From contig OY970260.1 of assembly GCA_963715625.1 (NCBI GenBank), positions 1,860,001 through 1,924,000 of the forward strand: 64,000 nt of DNA, given 5' to 3'. The DNA is from VRUE01 sp963715625. Its GTDB lineage: Bacteria > Actinomycetota > Thermoleophilia > Solirubrobacterales > 70-9. The position numbers and the translations under genes are program-made. Positions within the stretch are counted from its first letter, which is position 1. Each line of letters starts with the position of its first letter. The notes under the pieces were generated by a model. That model saw only the letters and a list, made by a program, of their open reading frames with translations, ran no database searches and was not told the origin of the DNA. Below, piece after piece: positions 51,734-63,528 of this stretch.

Positions 51734-53212
51734 ATGAGCGAGGCTGAGCGACCAGAGGTTTCCGACGTTCTTCGTGACCGGCGGGAGAAGCTGGAGCGGT
51801 TGCGGGAGGCTGGGATCGATCCGTTTCCGCCTGAGTTTGCTGGGAAGGAGGACATCGGGGAGGTTCGGGCGGCGCACGAGGGGCTGGCGCCGGGGATCGA
51901 GACCGAGTCGCGGCATCGGGTTGCCGGGCGGCTTGTTGGGCGGCGGGGCCATGGCAAGGCCTGCTTCCTCGACCTTCGCGATGGCAGCGGGCAGATCCAG
52001 CTGCACGCGCGCGAGGACCTGCTCGGGGAGGAGCCCTACCGGGTGCTGGTCGAGCTCGACCTCGGCGACATCGTCGGGGTCGAGGGCACGGCTCTGGCGA
52101 CCAGGCGGGGCGGAGAGCTCTCGCTGGCGATCGACCGCTGGCGCCTGCTGGCGAAGAGCCTGCGACCGCCGCCGGACAAGTTCCACGGCCTCGAGGACGT
52201 CGAGACGCGCCACCGCAAGCGCGAGCTCGACCTGATCGCCAACGAGGAGACCCGCCGCCTCTTCGCGCTGCGCGCCCGCACGGTCAGCGAGGTCCGCCGC
52301 TGGCTCGACGAACGGGGGTTCGCCGAGGTCGAGACGCCGGTCCTGCAGCCGCTCTACGGCGGCGCCCTGGCGCGGCCCTTCACGACGCACCACAACGCCC
52401 TCGATCGCGACTTCTACCTGCGGGTCGCCACCGAGCTGTACCTGAAGCGCCTGGTCGTCGGCGGCATCGACCGCGTCTACGAGCTGGGCAAGGACTTCCG
52501 CAACGAGGGCGTCTCGCACAAGCACAACCCCGAGTTCACGATGCTCGAGTGGTACGAGGCCTGCGCGGACTACGCCGCCACCGCGCACAGGGTCGAGACG
52601 ATGGTCGCCGAGGTGGCCGAGCGCGTCCTGGGCACCACGAAGGTGCAGCGCGGCGGGGTGACGATCGACTTCGCCCCGCCCTGGAAGCGGGTGACCCTGC
52701 GCGACGCGATCCGCGAGCGCACCGGCATCGACATCGCCGAGCACCCGACCCGGGAGGCGCTGGCGGAGGCGATGGGGACCGAGGCCGAGCCCGAGGAGGG
52801 CTGGGGCAAGCTGGTCGACGGGCTGCTCTCCAAGTCGGTCGAGCCGGAGCTGGTGCAGCCGACCTTCGTCCTCGACTACCCGGTCGAGCTTTCCCCATTC
52901 GCCAAGTCCCACCGCTCCGAGGACGGCCTGGTCGAGCGCTTCGAGGCCTTCGCCGGGGGCATGGAGATCGCCAACGGGTTCAGCGAGCTCAACGACCCCG
53001 ACGAGCAGCGCCGCCGCTTCGAGCAGCAGGCGGAGGAGCTGGCGCGGGGGGACGAGGAGGCGCAGCCCTACGACGAGGACTTCGTCGCCGCGCTCGAACA
53101 GGGGATGCCGCCGACCGGTGGCGTCGGCATCGGGATCGACCGCCTGGTGATGCTGCTGACCGGCGCCAAGAGCGTGCGCGAGGTCGTCCTCTACCCCGCG
53201 ATGCGCGGTTGA
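51734..53212 (+). CDS. lysS: lysyl-tRNA synthetase, class II
   Basis: 492 residues. The OB-fold anticodon domain (VAGRLVGRRGHGKACFLDLRDGSGQIQLH) and class II core are present: motif 2 region DRVYELGKDFRNEGVSHKHNPEFTMLEWYEA and motif 3 TGGVGIGIDRLVMLLTGAKSVREVVLYPAMR. All substrate-binding residues visible. A family 1 hairpin precedes it and a group II intron follows 15 bases after the stop. Confidence 0.96.
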   Translation: MSEAERPEVSDVLRDRREKLERLREAGIDPFPPEFAGKEDIGEVRAAHEGLAPGIETESRHRVAGRLVGRRGHGKACFLDLRDGSGQIQLHAREDLLGEEPYRVLVELDLGDIVGVEGTALATRRGGELSLAIDRWRLLAKSLRPPPDKFHGLEDVETRHRKRELDLIANEETRRLFALRARTVSEVRRWLDERGFAEVETPVLQPLYGGALARPFTTHHNALDRDFYLRVATELYLKRLVVGGIDRVYELGKDFRNEGVSHKHNPEFTMLEWYEACADYAATAHRVETMVAEVAERVLGTTKVQRGGVTIDFAPPWKRVTLRDAIRERTGIDIAEHPTREALAEAMGTEAEPEEGWGKLVDGLLSKSVEPELVQPTFVLDYPVELSPFAKSHRSEDGLVERFEAFAGGMEIANGFSELNDPDEQRRRFEQQAEELARGDEEAQPYDEDFVAALEQGMPPTGGVGIGIDRLVMLLTGAKSVREVVLYPAMRG

Positions 53213-53226
53213 GATAGGCTGCGGCC

Positions 53227-55203
53227 GTGTTGCGCCTTGCAAGCTGGACCAGACCTGCGGGTGAGAGTCCCGTCCGGGTAAGCGCCGGAGCGCCCGGTAG
53301 CAGGCCCCAGCCTGTCGCCGAGAGGCGGCTGGCCGAGCGGGGTGTCGAGAGCCTCTTTGGAGGGAGCAAGCGCGCGGGCTGCGACTTCAGCCTCGTCACA
53401 TTCACAACGGGGGAGCCGAGCCGCTCATGTCACGGCGAAGGCCACGTCCGCCGACCCTGCTCCGAGAACGGTCGGCGGGTCCCTCCGGGGTACGGGGAGT
53501 TGCACGCGCGCACGGCCTGGTCCGGAACAAGGGAGACCCGTCTGCCCGGCCCTGCGTCGGGCAAAGACCGGCCCCATAAGCCAAAGGCGAAAGGGGACGG
53601 AGGGCAGCGGGAGTCCGAGGGGGTCGTAGTAGTGCAGATCGGCGCGCAGAACAACGCGCCGGGAGCGAAGGACCCCCGCTTTGATCGCGCTGGTCGCGGA
53701 GGTAAGCGCTAGGCATGGCCGCCAAGAGCGGACCCAACCACCCCGGCGGTAGCCAACCCGTCGAGCAGGAGGCGAGTCAAATGGTCCTTCAGACCCCTCG
53801 CCGCCCGAAGGCGCGAGAACTCCAACGCAAGCTATGGGCAGCGGCCAAGCGATCCCCAGATCGCCGCTTCCACGCCCTGCATGACCGAATCTGGAGGGGT
53901 GACGTCCTCCGGGAGGCATGGAAGCGGGTGCGCAAGAACAAGGGCGCGGCGGGCATCGACAGAGTGACGCTCGCCGCGGTGGAGGAATACGACGCAGAGC
54001 GGCTACTGGCCGAGCTGCAACGCGACCTCCGCGAAGGTACCTATCGACCCTCTCCAACCAGGCGGGTCGATATCCCCAAGCCCAGTGGCGGCAAGCGGCC
54101 GCTCGGCATCCCCACCGTCCGCGACAGGATCGCCCAGCAGGCGGCGCGGCTTGTCCTGGAGCCGATCTTCGAGGCGGGCTTCTCAGACGCCTCGCACGGC
54201 TTCCGGCCCCGCCGTTCCGCCACCGACGCCAAGGAGGAGCTCCGCAAGGGCTTCATCCGAGGTCGAACCTGGGCGCTTGACGCTGACATCCGGGACTACT
54301 TCTCCACCATCGACCATCAGATCTTGATGGCGAAGGTGGAAGAGCGGGTCTCAGACCGGCGGGTGCTGAAGCTGCTGCGCAAGTGGCTCACCGCAGGCGT
54401 GATGGAGGAGGGGGCATACCGGCAGACGGTCGCCGGAACGCCCCAGGGCGGGGTCATTAGCCCGCTGCTCTCCAACATCTACCTGCACGCCCTCGACCTC
54501 GCCTTCCAGGGCGGTGAGAACGGCCTGCTCGTCCGCTACGCGGACGACTTCGTCGTGCTCTGTCGCACCGAGAGCGAGGCCAGGGCGGCCGAGGCAAAGG
54601 CGAGGGAAGTCCTCGCCTCCCTCGGCCTGGAGCTGCACCCCGACAAGACGAAGGTGGTCAACCTCAGAGAAGGCCGCGAGGGCTTTGACTTCCTCGGCTG
54701 CCACTTCAGAGCGCGCGCCTCGGGCAAGCTGATGGAACGCGGCATCCGCCGCTACTACCTCCATCGCTGGCCCTCAAAGCGGGCGATGAAGTCGATCCGA
54801 GCCAAAGTCAAGGCCAAGACCGGCCGCAACCGCACAGGGGTCTCAGACGTCCGCGATGTGATCGCGGACCTGAACCCTCTGCTGCGCGGCTGGGGCAACT
54901 ACTTTCGCACCGGGAATGCCGCCGACAGGTTCATTGCCATCGACCGCTACGTCGCCTGGCGGCTCAAGCGCTTGCTGGTCAAGCGCCACGGCCGCAACCT
55001 GCGCGCCGGGCAGGCCGATGCGTGGACCCGGCAGTGGTTCGGGGAGCTGGGCCTTCACCAGTTGATGGGCACCGTCCGCTATCCGGGGGTCGCGTAACCA
55101 TGCCAAGAAGATCATCGGTAAGCCGTGTGCGGGAAAATCGCACGCACGGATTGAAAGGGGAACGGGGAAACAGGCCCGCTTGGGTACTGCGCCCCTGACT
55201 ACC
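53227..55203 (+). mobile_element. group II intron with its own reverse transcriptase
   Basis: The 5' end reads GTGTTGCGCC at 53227, about 490 bases of structured RNA-like sequence follow, then the RT/maturase gene. Domain V is 55121-55152 (AGCCGTGTGC ... GCACGCACGG with the catalytic AGC triad and a GGAAAAT tip). Domain VI follows with AGGGG/CCCCT and a bulged A near 55198, so the 3' end is within a few bases of 55203. It sits between lysS and the ATG of a secreted P-domain protein gene. All parts needed for a working intron appear to be present. Confidence 0.88.
53715..55097 (+). CDS. group II intron reverse transcriptase/maturase
   Basis: 460 residues. RT blocks from RIWRGDVLREAWKRVRKNKGAAGIDRVT through KPSGGKRPLGIPTVRDRIAQQA, GFRPRRSATDA and GTPQGGVISPLLSNIYL to the active-site YADDFVVLC; then the maturase (X) domain with RDVIADLNPLLRGWGNYFRTGNA. 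There is no HNH endonuclease domain; the protein ends soon after domain X. It should splice and insert the intron without DNA cleavage by its own nuclease. ATG at 53715 inside the intron. Confidence 0.95.
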   Translation: MAAKSGPNHPGGSQPVEQEASQMVLQTPRRPKARELQRKLWAAAKRSPDRRFHALHDRIWRGDVLREAWKRVRKNKGAAGIDRVTLAAVEEYDAERLLAELQRDLREGTYRPSPTRRVDIPKPSGGKRPLGIPTVRDRIAQQAARLVLEPIFEAGFSDASHGFRPRRSATDAKEELRKGFIRGRTWALDADIRDYFSTIDHQILMAKVEERVSDRRVLKLLRKWLTAGVMEEGAYRQTVAGTPQGGVISPLLSNIYLHALDLAFQGGENGLLVRYADDFVVLCRTESEARAAEAKAREVLASLGLELHPDKTKVVNLREGREGFDFLGCHFRARASGKLMERGIRRYYLHRWPSKRAMKSIRAKVKAKTGRNRTGVSDVRDVIADLNPLLRGWGNYFRTGNAADRFIAIDRYVAWRLKRLLVKRHGRNLRAGQADAWTRQWFGELGLHQLMGTVRYPGVA

Positions 55204-55204
55204 A

Positions 55205-55762
55205 ATGGCGTGGGGGAGATTCCTGGCGGTCGGCATCTCGGCCTTGCTGATCGCAGCGGTTATGGCGACGGTTGCCTGGTCGGCAGCACGACCCGACGTT
55301 GGCGTTGGCACGAGCGGAGCGGTCAGGTTGACGATCCCCGACGAGCCGAACGGCGGCGGGGTCGTGTCTCGGATCGATGTTCCCCGCCGGGAGGCTGGTC
55401 GAATCGTCAACCTCGATGTGAGGGTGCGAATCAGGCACCCATCAGACGAGGACATCAATATCTATCTCGTCTCACCGTCCGGCAAGTTCGTGGAGCTCTC
55501 CACCGACAACGGCGGCAACGGCGACGACTACGGCGCTGGCCCGGTTGGATGCGGCGGCTCGTTCACCGTCTTCGACGACGAGGCCGGCACCAGGATCCGC
55601 GACGGGGCGCCACCGTTCCTGGGCAGCTTTCGGCCGCAGACACCGCTCTCGAGTCTCGACGGAAGCCTTGTGCGCGGAACCTGGCGCCTGCAGGTGTTCG
55701 ACGACCAGGCCGGCCAGACCGGTGTCCTCGGCTGCTGGCAAATCCGCGCCCAGCTGCGTTGA
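55205..55762 (+). CDS. secreted protein with proprotein-convertase P-domain
   Basis: 185 residues: signal peptide or N-terminal anchor (GISALLIAAVMATVAWSA), then a P/Homo-B beta-barrel domain of the kind attached to subtilisin-like proteases: DVRVRIRHPSDEDINIYLVSPSGKFVELS, GAPPFLGSFRPQTPLSSLDG, GTWRLQVFDDQAGQTGVLGCWQI. There is no protease domain, so it may be a binding or stabilising module. The ATG is two or three bases beyond the intron, so its leader is intron sequence. Confidence 0.82.
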   Translation: MAWGRFLAVGISALLIAAVMATVAWSAARPDVGVGTSGAVRLTIPDEPNGGGVVSRIDVPRREAGRIVNLDVRVRIRHPSDEDINIYLVSPSGKFVELSTDNGGNGDDYGAGPVGCGGSFTVFDDEAGTRIRDGAPPFLGSFRPQTPLSSLDGSLVRGTWRLQVFDDQAGQTGVLGCWQIRAQLR

Positions 55763-55962
55763 GCCGATTCCCATCGGGCCTCCGCGGCCTCTCCAAGGAG
55801 AGGGCTTGCGGTCCCAAAGCCCGCTAATAGCGCTTTTTCGGGTCTACAGGCCGGACGGGCAGTCCCGGTATCGTTTAAGGGGCACATGGGTGCCTCCCGA
55901 TAACTGAAGGGCACCCTCCGATACTTACTCAGCGGAATCGCGTTGAGTGGATAGAGAGACTT

Positions 55963-58569
<2,607 letters not shown>

Positions 58570-58584
58570 TTCCATAGTCGAGGG

Positions 58585-58676
58585 CGCGCGGGTCCTGTCG
58601 TGGCAGGGGACCCACCGCCCCCTGCGGTCGCTAAAGCGTCCTCGGGGGCGGTCCCCCCTGCCACGCCACCCGCGCG
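58585..58676. repeat. long bulged hairpin after clpC
   Basis: Successive stems CGCGCGGGT/ACCCGCGCG, GTGGCAGGGG/CCCCTGCCAC and CCGCCCCC/GGGGGCGG lead to a CGCT/AGCG tip. The tip sequence GCGGTCGCTAAAGCGTCCTCG shares the GTCCTCG and TGCGGTC words of the family 5 core in altered order. It begins 16 bases after clpC and may terminate it. Confidence 0.75.
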
Positions 58677-58700
58677 AGCTGCGGGAATATGGTTCGGGTC

Positions 58701-59832
58701 ATGCGTGAACTTGGTCGCACAGCGATAGGCACTTGGAGCGGGGGGCGGTTCCTGCGCTTCGGGGAGGCCGTCGAACGAGGGCCGGTTGGTGGAGCTGTTG
58801 AGGCCTGGGGGGGGGATCGAGACTGTGCTGACTGCGGATACGTATGGGCAGGGGGAGGCCGATGCGTTGCTTGGGCGGGCGCTGGGTGGGGTTCCGCGTG
58901 GCGATTACTGCCTGGTCGGGGCGGTTGGGCATGACTTCTATGAGGGGGAGCGGGACGGGCCTCGGGGGTTTCCGCGCTTCACGGACTCGCGGCTGCGCGG
59001 GGAGGGCGAGTATGCGGGGTACTTGCGGATGGCGGCCGAGCGCAGCCTGGAGCGGATCGGTGTCGGCTCCTTCGACCTGCTGCTGCTCCACAACCCCGAC
59101 CGGATCGGCTACTCCAGCGAGGCGGCCTGGGACGGGATGGACGCCCTTCGCGAGGCAGGGTTGACCGGGCAGATCGGCATTGCCCCTGGGCCGGCCAACG
59201 GCTTCACCCTCGACCTGATCGCCTGCCTGGAGCGCTTCGGCGAGCGGATCGATTGGGCGATGATCATCCTCAACCCCTTCGAGCCCTGGCCCGGGGAGCT
59301 CTGCCTCGAGGCGGCCGAGCGGCACGGGGTCAGGGTGATCACGCGGGTGGTCGACTACGGCGGCCTCTTCTGGGGCGACCTTCGCCCGGGGATGGAGCTG
59401 GCCCGCGGCGATCACCGCGCGTTCCGCCCGGAAGGATGGATCGAGGCCGGCCTGGAGCGACTCGAGCGGGTGCTGCCCTACGCCGAGCGCGCGGGGTTGA
59501 CGCCGATCCAGCTCGCCTGCCAGTGGAACCTCGCCCACCCGGCGGTGGAGTGCGTCGCGCCGACCCTGATCCAGGAGGCCGGGGCAGATGCGCGCCCGAT
59601 CGAGGAGAAGCGGGCCGGCCTCGCGGCGCTGCCCGCGGAGCAGCAGCTCGGCGCCAACGACGTCGCCGCGATCCGCGCGATCGGCGACAACGCGGGTTGC
59701 ATGGCGCTGAAGGGCGCCAGCCCCGAGCACGAGGGCGAGGAGCGGCCCGACCGCTGGCCGCTCAGCGAGGAGCTCCTCGCGACCGGCGAGCGCTGGGGCA
59801 TCGACCCCGATCGCGACCTAACCCACGCCTGA
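58701..59832 (+). pseudogene. aldo/keto reductase family protein, frameshifted near its start
   Basis: NADPH-dependent oxidoreductase fold. The N-terminus RELGRTAIGTWSGGRFLRFGEAV is in one frame and LVELLRPGGGIETVLTADTYGQGEADALLGRAL onward in the next. Removing one A at 58774-58775 gives VDEGRLVELL and restores a 377-residue protein. The rest is intact: LLLLHNPDRIGY, GQIGIAPGPANG, VDYGGLFWGD, QLACQWNLAHPAV. Without correction only the 348-residue part from a GTG at 58786 could be made, lacking the first strand. Confidence 0.8.
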
Positions 59833-59835
59833 CAA

Positions 59836-59890
59836 CCCGAACTGCATCAAATTCTCGTCCTGGCAGGTAGAGAATTTGATGCAGTTCGGG
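59836..59890. terminator. perfect 21-base inverted repeat after the aldo/keto reductase
   Basis: Arms at 59836-59856 (CCCGAACTGCATCAAATTCTC without its last base repeated elsewhere) and 59870-59890 are perfect complements around a 13-base loop. It starts four bases after the stop codon. No T run follows, so it is a strong 3' structure rather than a textbook terminator. A second small CCGC/GCGG hairpin with TTTTT lies at 59975-59995. Confidence 0.7.
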
Positions 59891-60012
59891 GAGGTCGAGG
59901 CCGCGTTTCGGGCTTTTGAGTGACCGGTTTCCTTGACAACGACCATCCCGACCTGTCCACTCGGAGTTGCCCACACCGCATTCCAAAGCGGTTTTTGCCA
60001 TCCTAGGAGGCG

Positions 60013-61125
60013 ATGTCAGCGCTTCCCGGGGATGAGCTTCACGAGTTGTCCGAACGCCAGGATCCCCGCCTACTGAGGGCTCTCGACGTGGTCGCGCCGG
60101 GCGGGGCGCTGCGCGAGGGGCTCGACAACATCGTCCACTCCCGCAGCGGCGGCCTGATCGTCGTCGGCGATCCCGGCGACATCTCCCATCTTCTCTCCGG
60201 GGGGATCAAGCTCGACATCGACTACACGCCGGCGATGCTCTACCAGGTGGCGAAGATGGACGGCGCGATCGTGCTCAACTCCGAGGCGACCAAGATCGTC
60301 TGGGCCAACGTCCAGCTGATGCCCGACCCGACGATCCTCTCGGCCGAGACCGGAACCCGTCACCGCACCGCGGAGCGCGTCTCCAAACAGACCGAGGCGC
60401 TGGTGATCGCGATCTCCCAGCGACGCAACGTGGTCTCCCTCTACGTCGAGGGGACGAAGTACATCCTGCAGGACATTCCCGCGGTGCTGGCCAAGGCGAA
60501 CCAGGGCCTGGCGACGCTCGACAAGTACCGCGCCCGGCTCGACCAGGTCTCGAGCCGGCTCACCGTGCTCGAGTTCGAGGGCGGCGGGGTGCTCTACGAC
60601 GCGCTCGCCGTCCTCCAGCGCGCCGAGCTCGTCACCCGGATGGCGGTCGAGGTCGAGCGCTACATTGTCGAGCTCGGCACCGAGGGCCGCCTGATCGAGA
60701 TGCAGCTGGAGGAGACGATGGTCGGCGTCGCCGCCGACAAGTCGGCGCTGATCCGCGACTACAGCGTCGAAGACTCCGAGGAGAACCTGGCGACGGTGTT
60801 GCAGTCGCTGGCGCGGCTGCCGCACCAGGACGTGCTCGACTTTGGCCGGCTCGCCGAGCTGCTCGGCTACGACCGCAAGCTCAACACCCTCGACTTCCCG
60901 GTCGCCCCCCGCGGCTACCGCGTGCTCGGCCGCGTGCCGCGCATCCCCAAGCTTGTCGTCCAGAAGATCATCCACGAGCTGGGTGGCCTGGAGGAGGTCC
61001 TGGCTGCCTCCGACGCCGACCTGGAGTCCGTCGACGGAGTCGGCTCGACCAGGGCCAAGGACATCCGCGAGGGCCTGCGCCGGCTCCAGGAGGTCGATCT
61101 GGTCGACCGGTACCTACAGAGCTAG
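60013..61125 (+). CDS. disA: diadenylate cyclase DisA
   Basis: 370 residues. DisA makes c-di-AMP and scans DNA for branched structures. The DAC domain carries DGAIVL (about residue 83) and TRHRTAER (about 115-122), both catalytic motifs; a helical linker leads to the helix-hairpin-helix domain DLESVDGVGSTRAKDIREGLRRL. ATG at 60013 after AGGAGG. A TTGACA box at 59932 with a TCCACT -10-like box 17 bases on may be its promoter. No radA is adjacent. Confidence 0.95.
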   Translation: MSALPGDELHELSERQDPRLLRALDVVAPGGALREGLDNIVHSRSGGLIVVGDPGDISHLLSGGIKLDIDYTPAMLYQVAKMDGAIVLNSEATKIVWANVQLMPDPTILSAETGTRHRTAERVSKQTEALVIAISQRRNVVSLYVEGTKYILQDIPAVLAKANQGLATLDKYRARLDQVSSRLTVLEFEGGGVLYDALAVLQRAELVTRMAVEVERYIVELGTEGRLIEMQLEETMVGVAADKSALIRDYSVEDSEENLATVLQSLARLPHQDVLDFGRLAELLGYDRKLNTLDFPVAPRGYRVLGRVPRIPKLVVQKIIHELGGLEEVLAASDADLESVDGVGSTRAKDIREGLRRLQEVDLVDRYLQS

Positions 61126-61204
61126 ATGACTGACTCATCAGACGGCGAATCGACGCCGTCGAGAAAGAAAGGAGCACCCGATTTCTGAGCTAGCAGAGGA
61201 GGCC

Positions 61205-61747
61205 ATGGAGGTGGGCTTCGAGTCCGACGTCCCTTACGTCTGCGACTTCGAAGAGGGGGACAAGGTCGTCTATCCCCACCACGGCGCCGGCCTGGTGTTG
61301 AAGAAGGAGTCTCGTCAGCTGATGGGGGAGGAGCGGGATTACCTGACGATCAAGATCCTCCACAACGAACTCACGGTGATGGTTCCCTGCGAGAATGCCG
61401 GTGTCGCCGGCCTTCGGCGGGTGATCGACGAGGTGGAAATCAAGAAGGTCACAGACGTCCTCACGGACGAGGTGTCCGACATGCCGAAGAACTGGAACCG
61501 GCGCTTCAAGTACAACCGCGAGAAGATCAAGACCGGCGACGTGTTCGAGCTGGCCGAGGTCGTCCGCAACCTCGCGATCCGCGAGATGGAAAAGGGCCTC
61601 TCCACCGGTGAGAAGCAGATGTACACGCGGGCGAAGAAGATCCTCGCCTCGGAGTTCATGTACGCGCTCGACAAAGACGAGGACGGCGCGGAGGAGTACC
61701 TCGACGGCCTGCTGGAGGAGCGCTTCGCCGCCACGGCGACCGCGTAG
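61205..61747 (+). CDS. carD: CarD-family transcriptional regulator
   Basis: 180 residues. CarD binds RNA polymerase beta and stabilises open complexes. FEEGDKVVYPHHGAGLVLKKESRQLMGEERDYLTIKIL is the Tudor-like RNAP-interaction domain; WNRRFKYNREKIKTGDVFELAEVVRNLAIRE is the helical DNA-binding half with the conserved tryptophan. GAGGAGG precedes the ATG. The carD-ispD-ispF order is conserved in actinobacteria. Confidence 0.95.
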   Translation: MEVGFESDVPYVCDFEEGDKVVYPHHGAGLVLKKESRQLMGEERDYLTIKILHNELTVMVPCENAGVAGLRRVIDEVEIKKVTDVLTDEVSDMPKNWNRRFKYNREKIKTGDVFELAEVVRNLAIREMEKGLSTGEKQMYTRAKKILASEFMYALDKDEDGAEEYLDGLLEERFAATATA

Positions 61748-61748
61748 C

Positions 61749-62465
61749 GCCGGCAGCGTCACCGCGGTCATCGCGGCCGCCGGCTCCGGGCACAGGCTCG
61801 GAGCCGGCGGCCCGAAGGCCTTCGTGCCGTTGGCCGGGAGGCCGATGGTCGAGTGGTCGATCGCGGCCTGCCGCGGGGCCGCCTCGGTGCGGTCGATCGT
61901 CGTCGCCTGCCCGCCCGGGCACGTGCACGACCTGGCCGGCCACGATCTCGGGGTCGTCGATGGCGGCGCCACCCGGGCGCAATCGGTCTCAAGCGCGCTG
62001 CAGGTGGTCGGCACCGAGCTGGTCGCGATCCACGACGCGGCACGGCCACTGGTCACCCCCGAGCTGATCGATGACGTGGTTGCGACCCTCCTCGCCGACC
62101 CCGAGGCCGACGGCGCCATCGCCGCCACGTCACTCACCGACACGATCAAGCGGGCCTCGAACGGCACGCGTCCCGCATTGACCGTCATAGGGACGGCGAA
62201 TACGGGATTGGTCGTCGAGACGACGCTGGAGCGCGAGCGGTTGTGGGCGGCGCAAACGCCGCAGGTGTTCAGGGCCGAGGCGTTGCGGGCAGCCATGGTT
62301 GGAGACCCCGACCGCGTTGCCGCCGCGACCGATGAGGCGATGTTGGTCGAGGCGGCGGGGGGGAGGGTTCTGATCCACCCCTGTTCTCCCGAGAACCTCA
62401 AGGTGACGACGCCGCTTGACCTGAGGCTCGCCGAGCTGCTCCTCGCGGAGCGCTCAGCTCAGTAG
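61749..62465 (+). CDS. ispD: 2-C-methyl-D-erythritol 4-phosphate cytidylyltransferase
   Basis: About 238 residues. IspD makes CDP-methylerythritol in the MEP isoprenoid pathway. VTAVIAAAGSGHRLGAGGPKAFVPLAGRPMVEWS, VDGGATRAQSVSSAL, AIHDAARPLVTP, SLTDTIKR and AAQTPQVFRAEAL are the family motifs. No ATG, GTG or TTG lies near the expected N-terminus; the nearest in-frame start is inside carD at 61608. Deleting one base near 61745 would fuse it to CarD. I give the first codon after the carD stop as the left limit. Confidence 0.85.
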   Translation, partial: AGSVTAVIAAAGSGHRLGAGGPKAFVPLAGRPMVEWSIAACRGAASVRSIVVACPPGHVHDLAGHDLGVVDGGATRAQSVSSALQVVGTELVAIHDAARPLVTPELIDDVVATLLADPEADGAIAATSLTDTIKRASNGTRPALTVIGTANTGLVVETTLERERLWAAQTPQVFRAEALRAAMVGDPDRVAAATDEAMLVEAAGGRVLIHPCSPENLKVTTPLDLRLAELLLAERSAQ

Positions 62466-62600
62466 GGCCCAGGCGAGCGCCGCCGCGAAGCAGAGCTGGC
62501 CGACGCCGAGGGCGACGCCGAGGCTGTCCGTGCCGAGGCCGCCGGCGAGCAGGGCGCCGCCGGCGAACGCGGCGAGGAGGATCCCCAGCTGGCGGATCAC
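62454..62600 (-). CDS. small membrane protein, 48 residues
   Basis: A GTG at 62600 starts a 48-residue hydrophobic protein: two helices, about 5-21 (LGILLAAFAGGALLAGG) and 27-46, ending ALLS. It overlaps the stop of a 12-codon frame (62635-62597, MANLRIVAPEDR) in the GTGA arrangement typical of coupled genes. It runs against the end of ispD. No family recognised; it could be an ATP-synthase-I-like small protein, but that is a guess. Confidence 0.5.
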   Translation of the reverse strand: MIRQLGILLAAFAGGALLAGGLGTDSLGVALGVGQLCFAAALAWALLS

Positions 62601-62680
62601 CGGTCTTCGGGGGCGACGATCCGCAGGTTGGCCATGGCGTCAGCGTATCCGCGCCCCGGGTCGCCTACTCTGCGCGTCCG

Positions 62681-63524
62681 ATGCTCACCGACTACCACCT
62701 GCACCTGCGCCCAGACGAGCCAGGCACGCCGGGCGAGCGCTTCTTCACGTCCGAGAACGTCAACCGCTACCTCGCGGCCGCCCGCGAAGCCGGGATCGAG
62801 GAGCTCGGCGTCTCCGAGCACGTCTACCGCTTCACCCAGGCGCTCGACGTCTGGCGCCACCCGTTCTGGGAGGAACAGGCGCGCGACGACCTCGACGCCT
62901 ACTGCGAGTTCGTCCGCGAGACGCCGCTGCGACTCGGGATCGAGTGCGACTTCGTCCCCGGCGCCGAGGACCGCACCGCGACGTTGCTGGAGGCGCACGA
63001 GTTCGACTACGTGGTGGGCTCGGTTCACTTCATCGGCGAGGCCGCCGTCGACCACGAGGGCTGGGACGTCTGGGACCGCAAGGGCGACGCCGACGAGGTC
63101 TGGCGCCGCTACTTCGACGCCCTCGCCGAGTGCGCCCTCTCCGGCCTCTTCGACATCCTCGCCCACCCAGAACCTGGTCAAGGTCTGGGGCTCCAGCCGG
63201 CCTATGCCCGAGCGCGACCCGCGCCACTTCTACGAGCCGGCGGTCGAGGCGATCGCCGAGAGCGGGATCGCGGTCGAGGTCTCTACAGCGGGCCTGCGCA
63301 AGCCCGTCGGCGAGATCTACCCGGCACCGGCCTTCGCCGAGATGTGCGTCGAGGCGGGCGCCCCGTTCGCGCTCTCCTCCGACGCCCACCGCCCCGAGCA
63401 CGTCGGCTTCCGCTACGGGGACGCCGTCGGGTTCCTGGGCGAGCTCGGCGTGGAGGAGATCTGCGTGTTCGAGGGGCGCGAACGGCGACTGGCGCCGCTC
63501 GGTGCCGCGGTGCGCGAGGATTGA
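62681..63524 (+). pseudogene. PHP-domain phosphatase (histidinol-phosphatase-like), frameshifted
   Basis: LTDYHLHLRPDEPG (HxH metal site), GVSEHVYRF, GIECDFVPG, DYVVGSVHF, SGLFDILAHP in the first frame; then LVKVWGSSRPMPER, AVEVSTAGLRKPVGEIYPAPAF and SSDAHRPEHVGFRYG in the next. Together they form one complete PHP-family protein of about 280 residues. Removing one base at 63166-63170 (CACCCAGAAC to CACCCGAAC) joins HPNLVKVW. As written the first frame reads on to about 63532 with nonsense residues. It lies between ispD and ispF and may share their operon. Confidence 0.82.
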
Positions 63525-63528
63525 GACC

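Noticed and set aside
53227..55203. Retron or diversity-generating retroelement instead of a group II intron
   Set aside because: Domain V with the AGC triad, a maturase domain X in the RT and the intron-type 5' end are all present; no msr/msd or variable-repeat gene was found.
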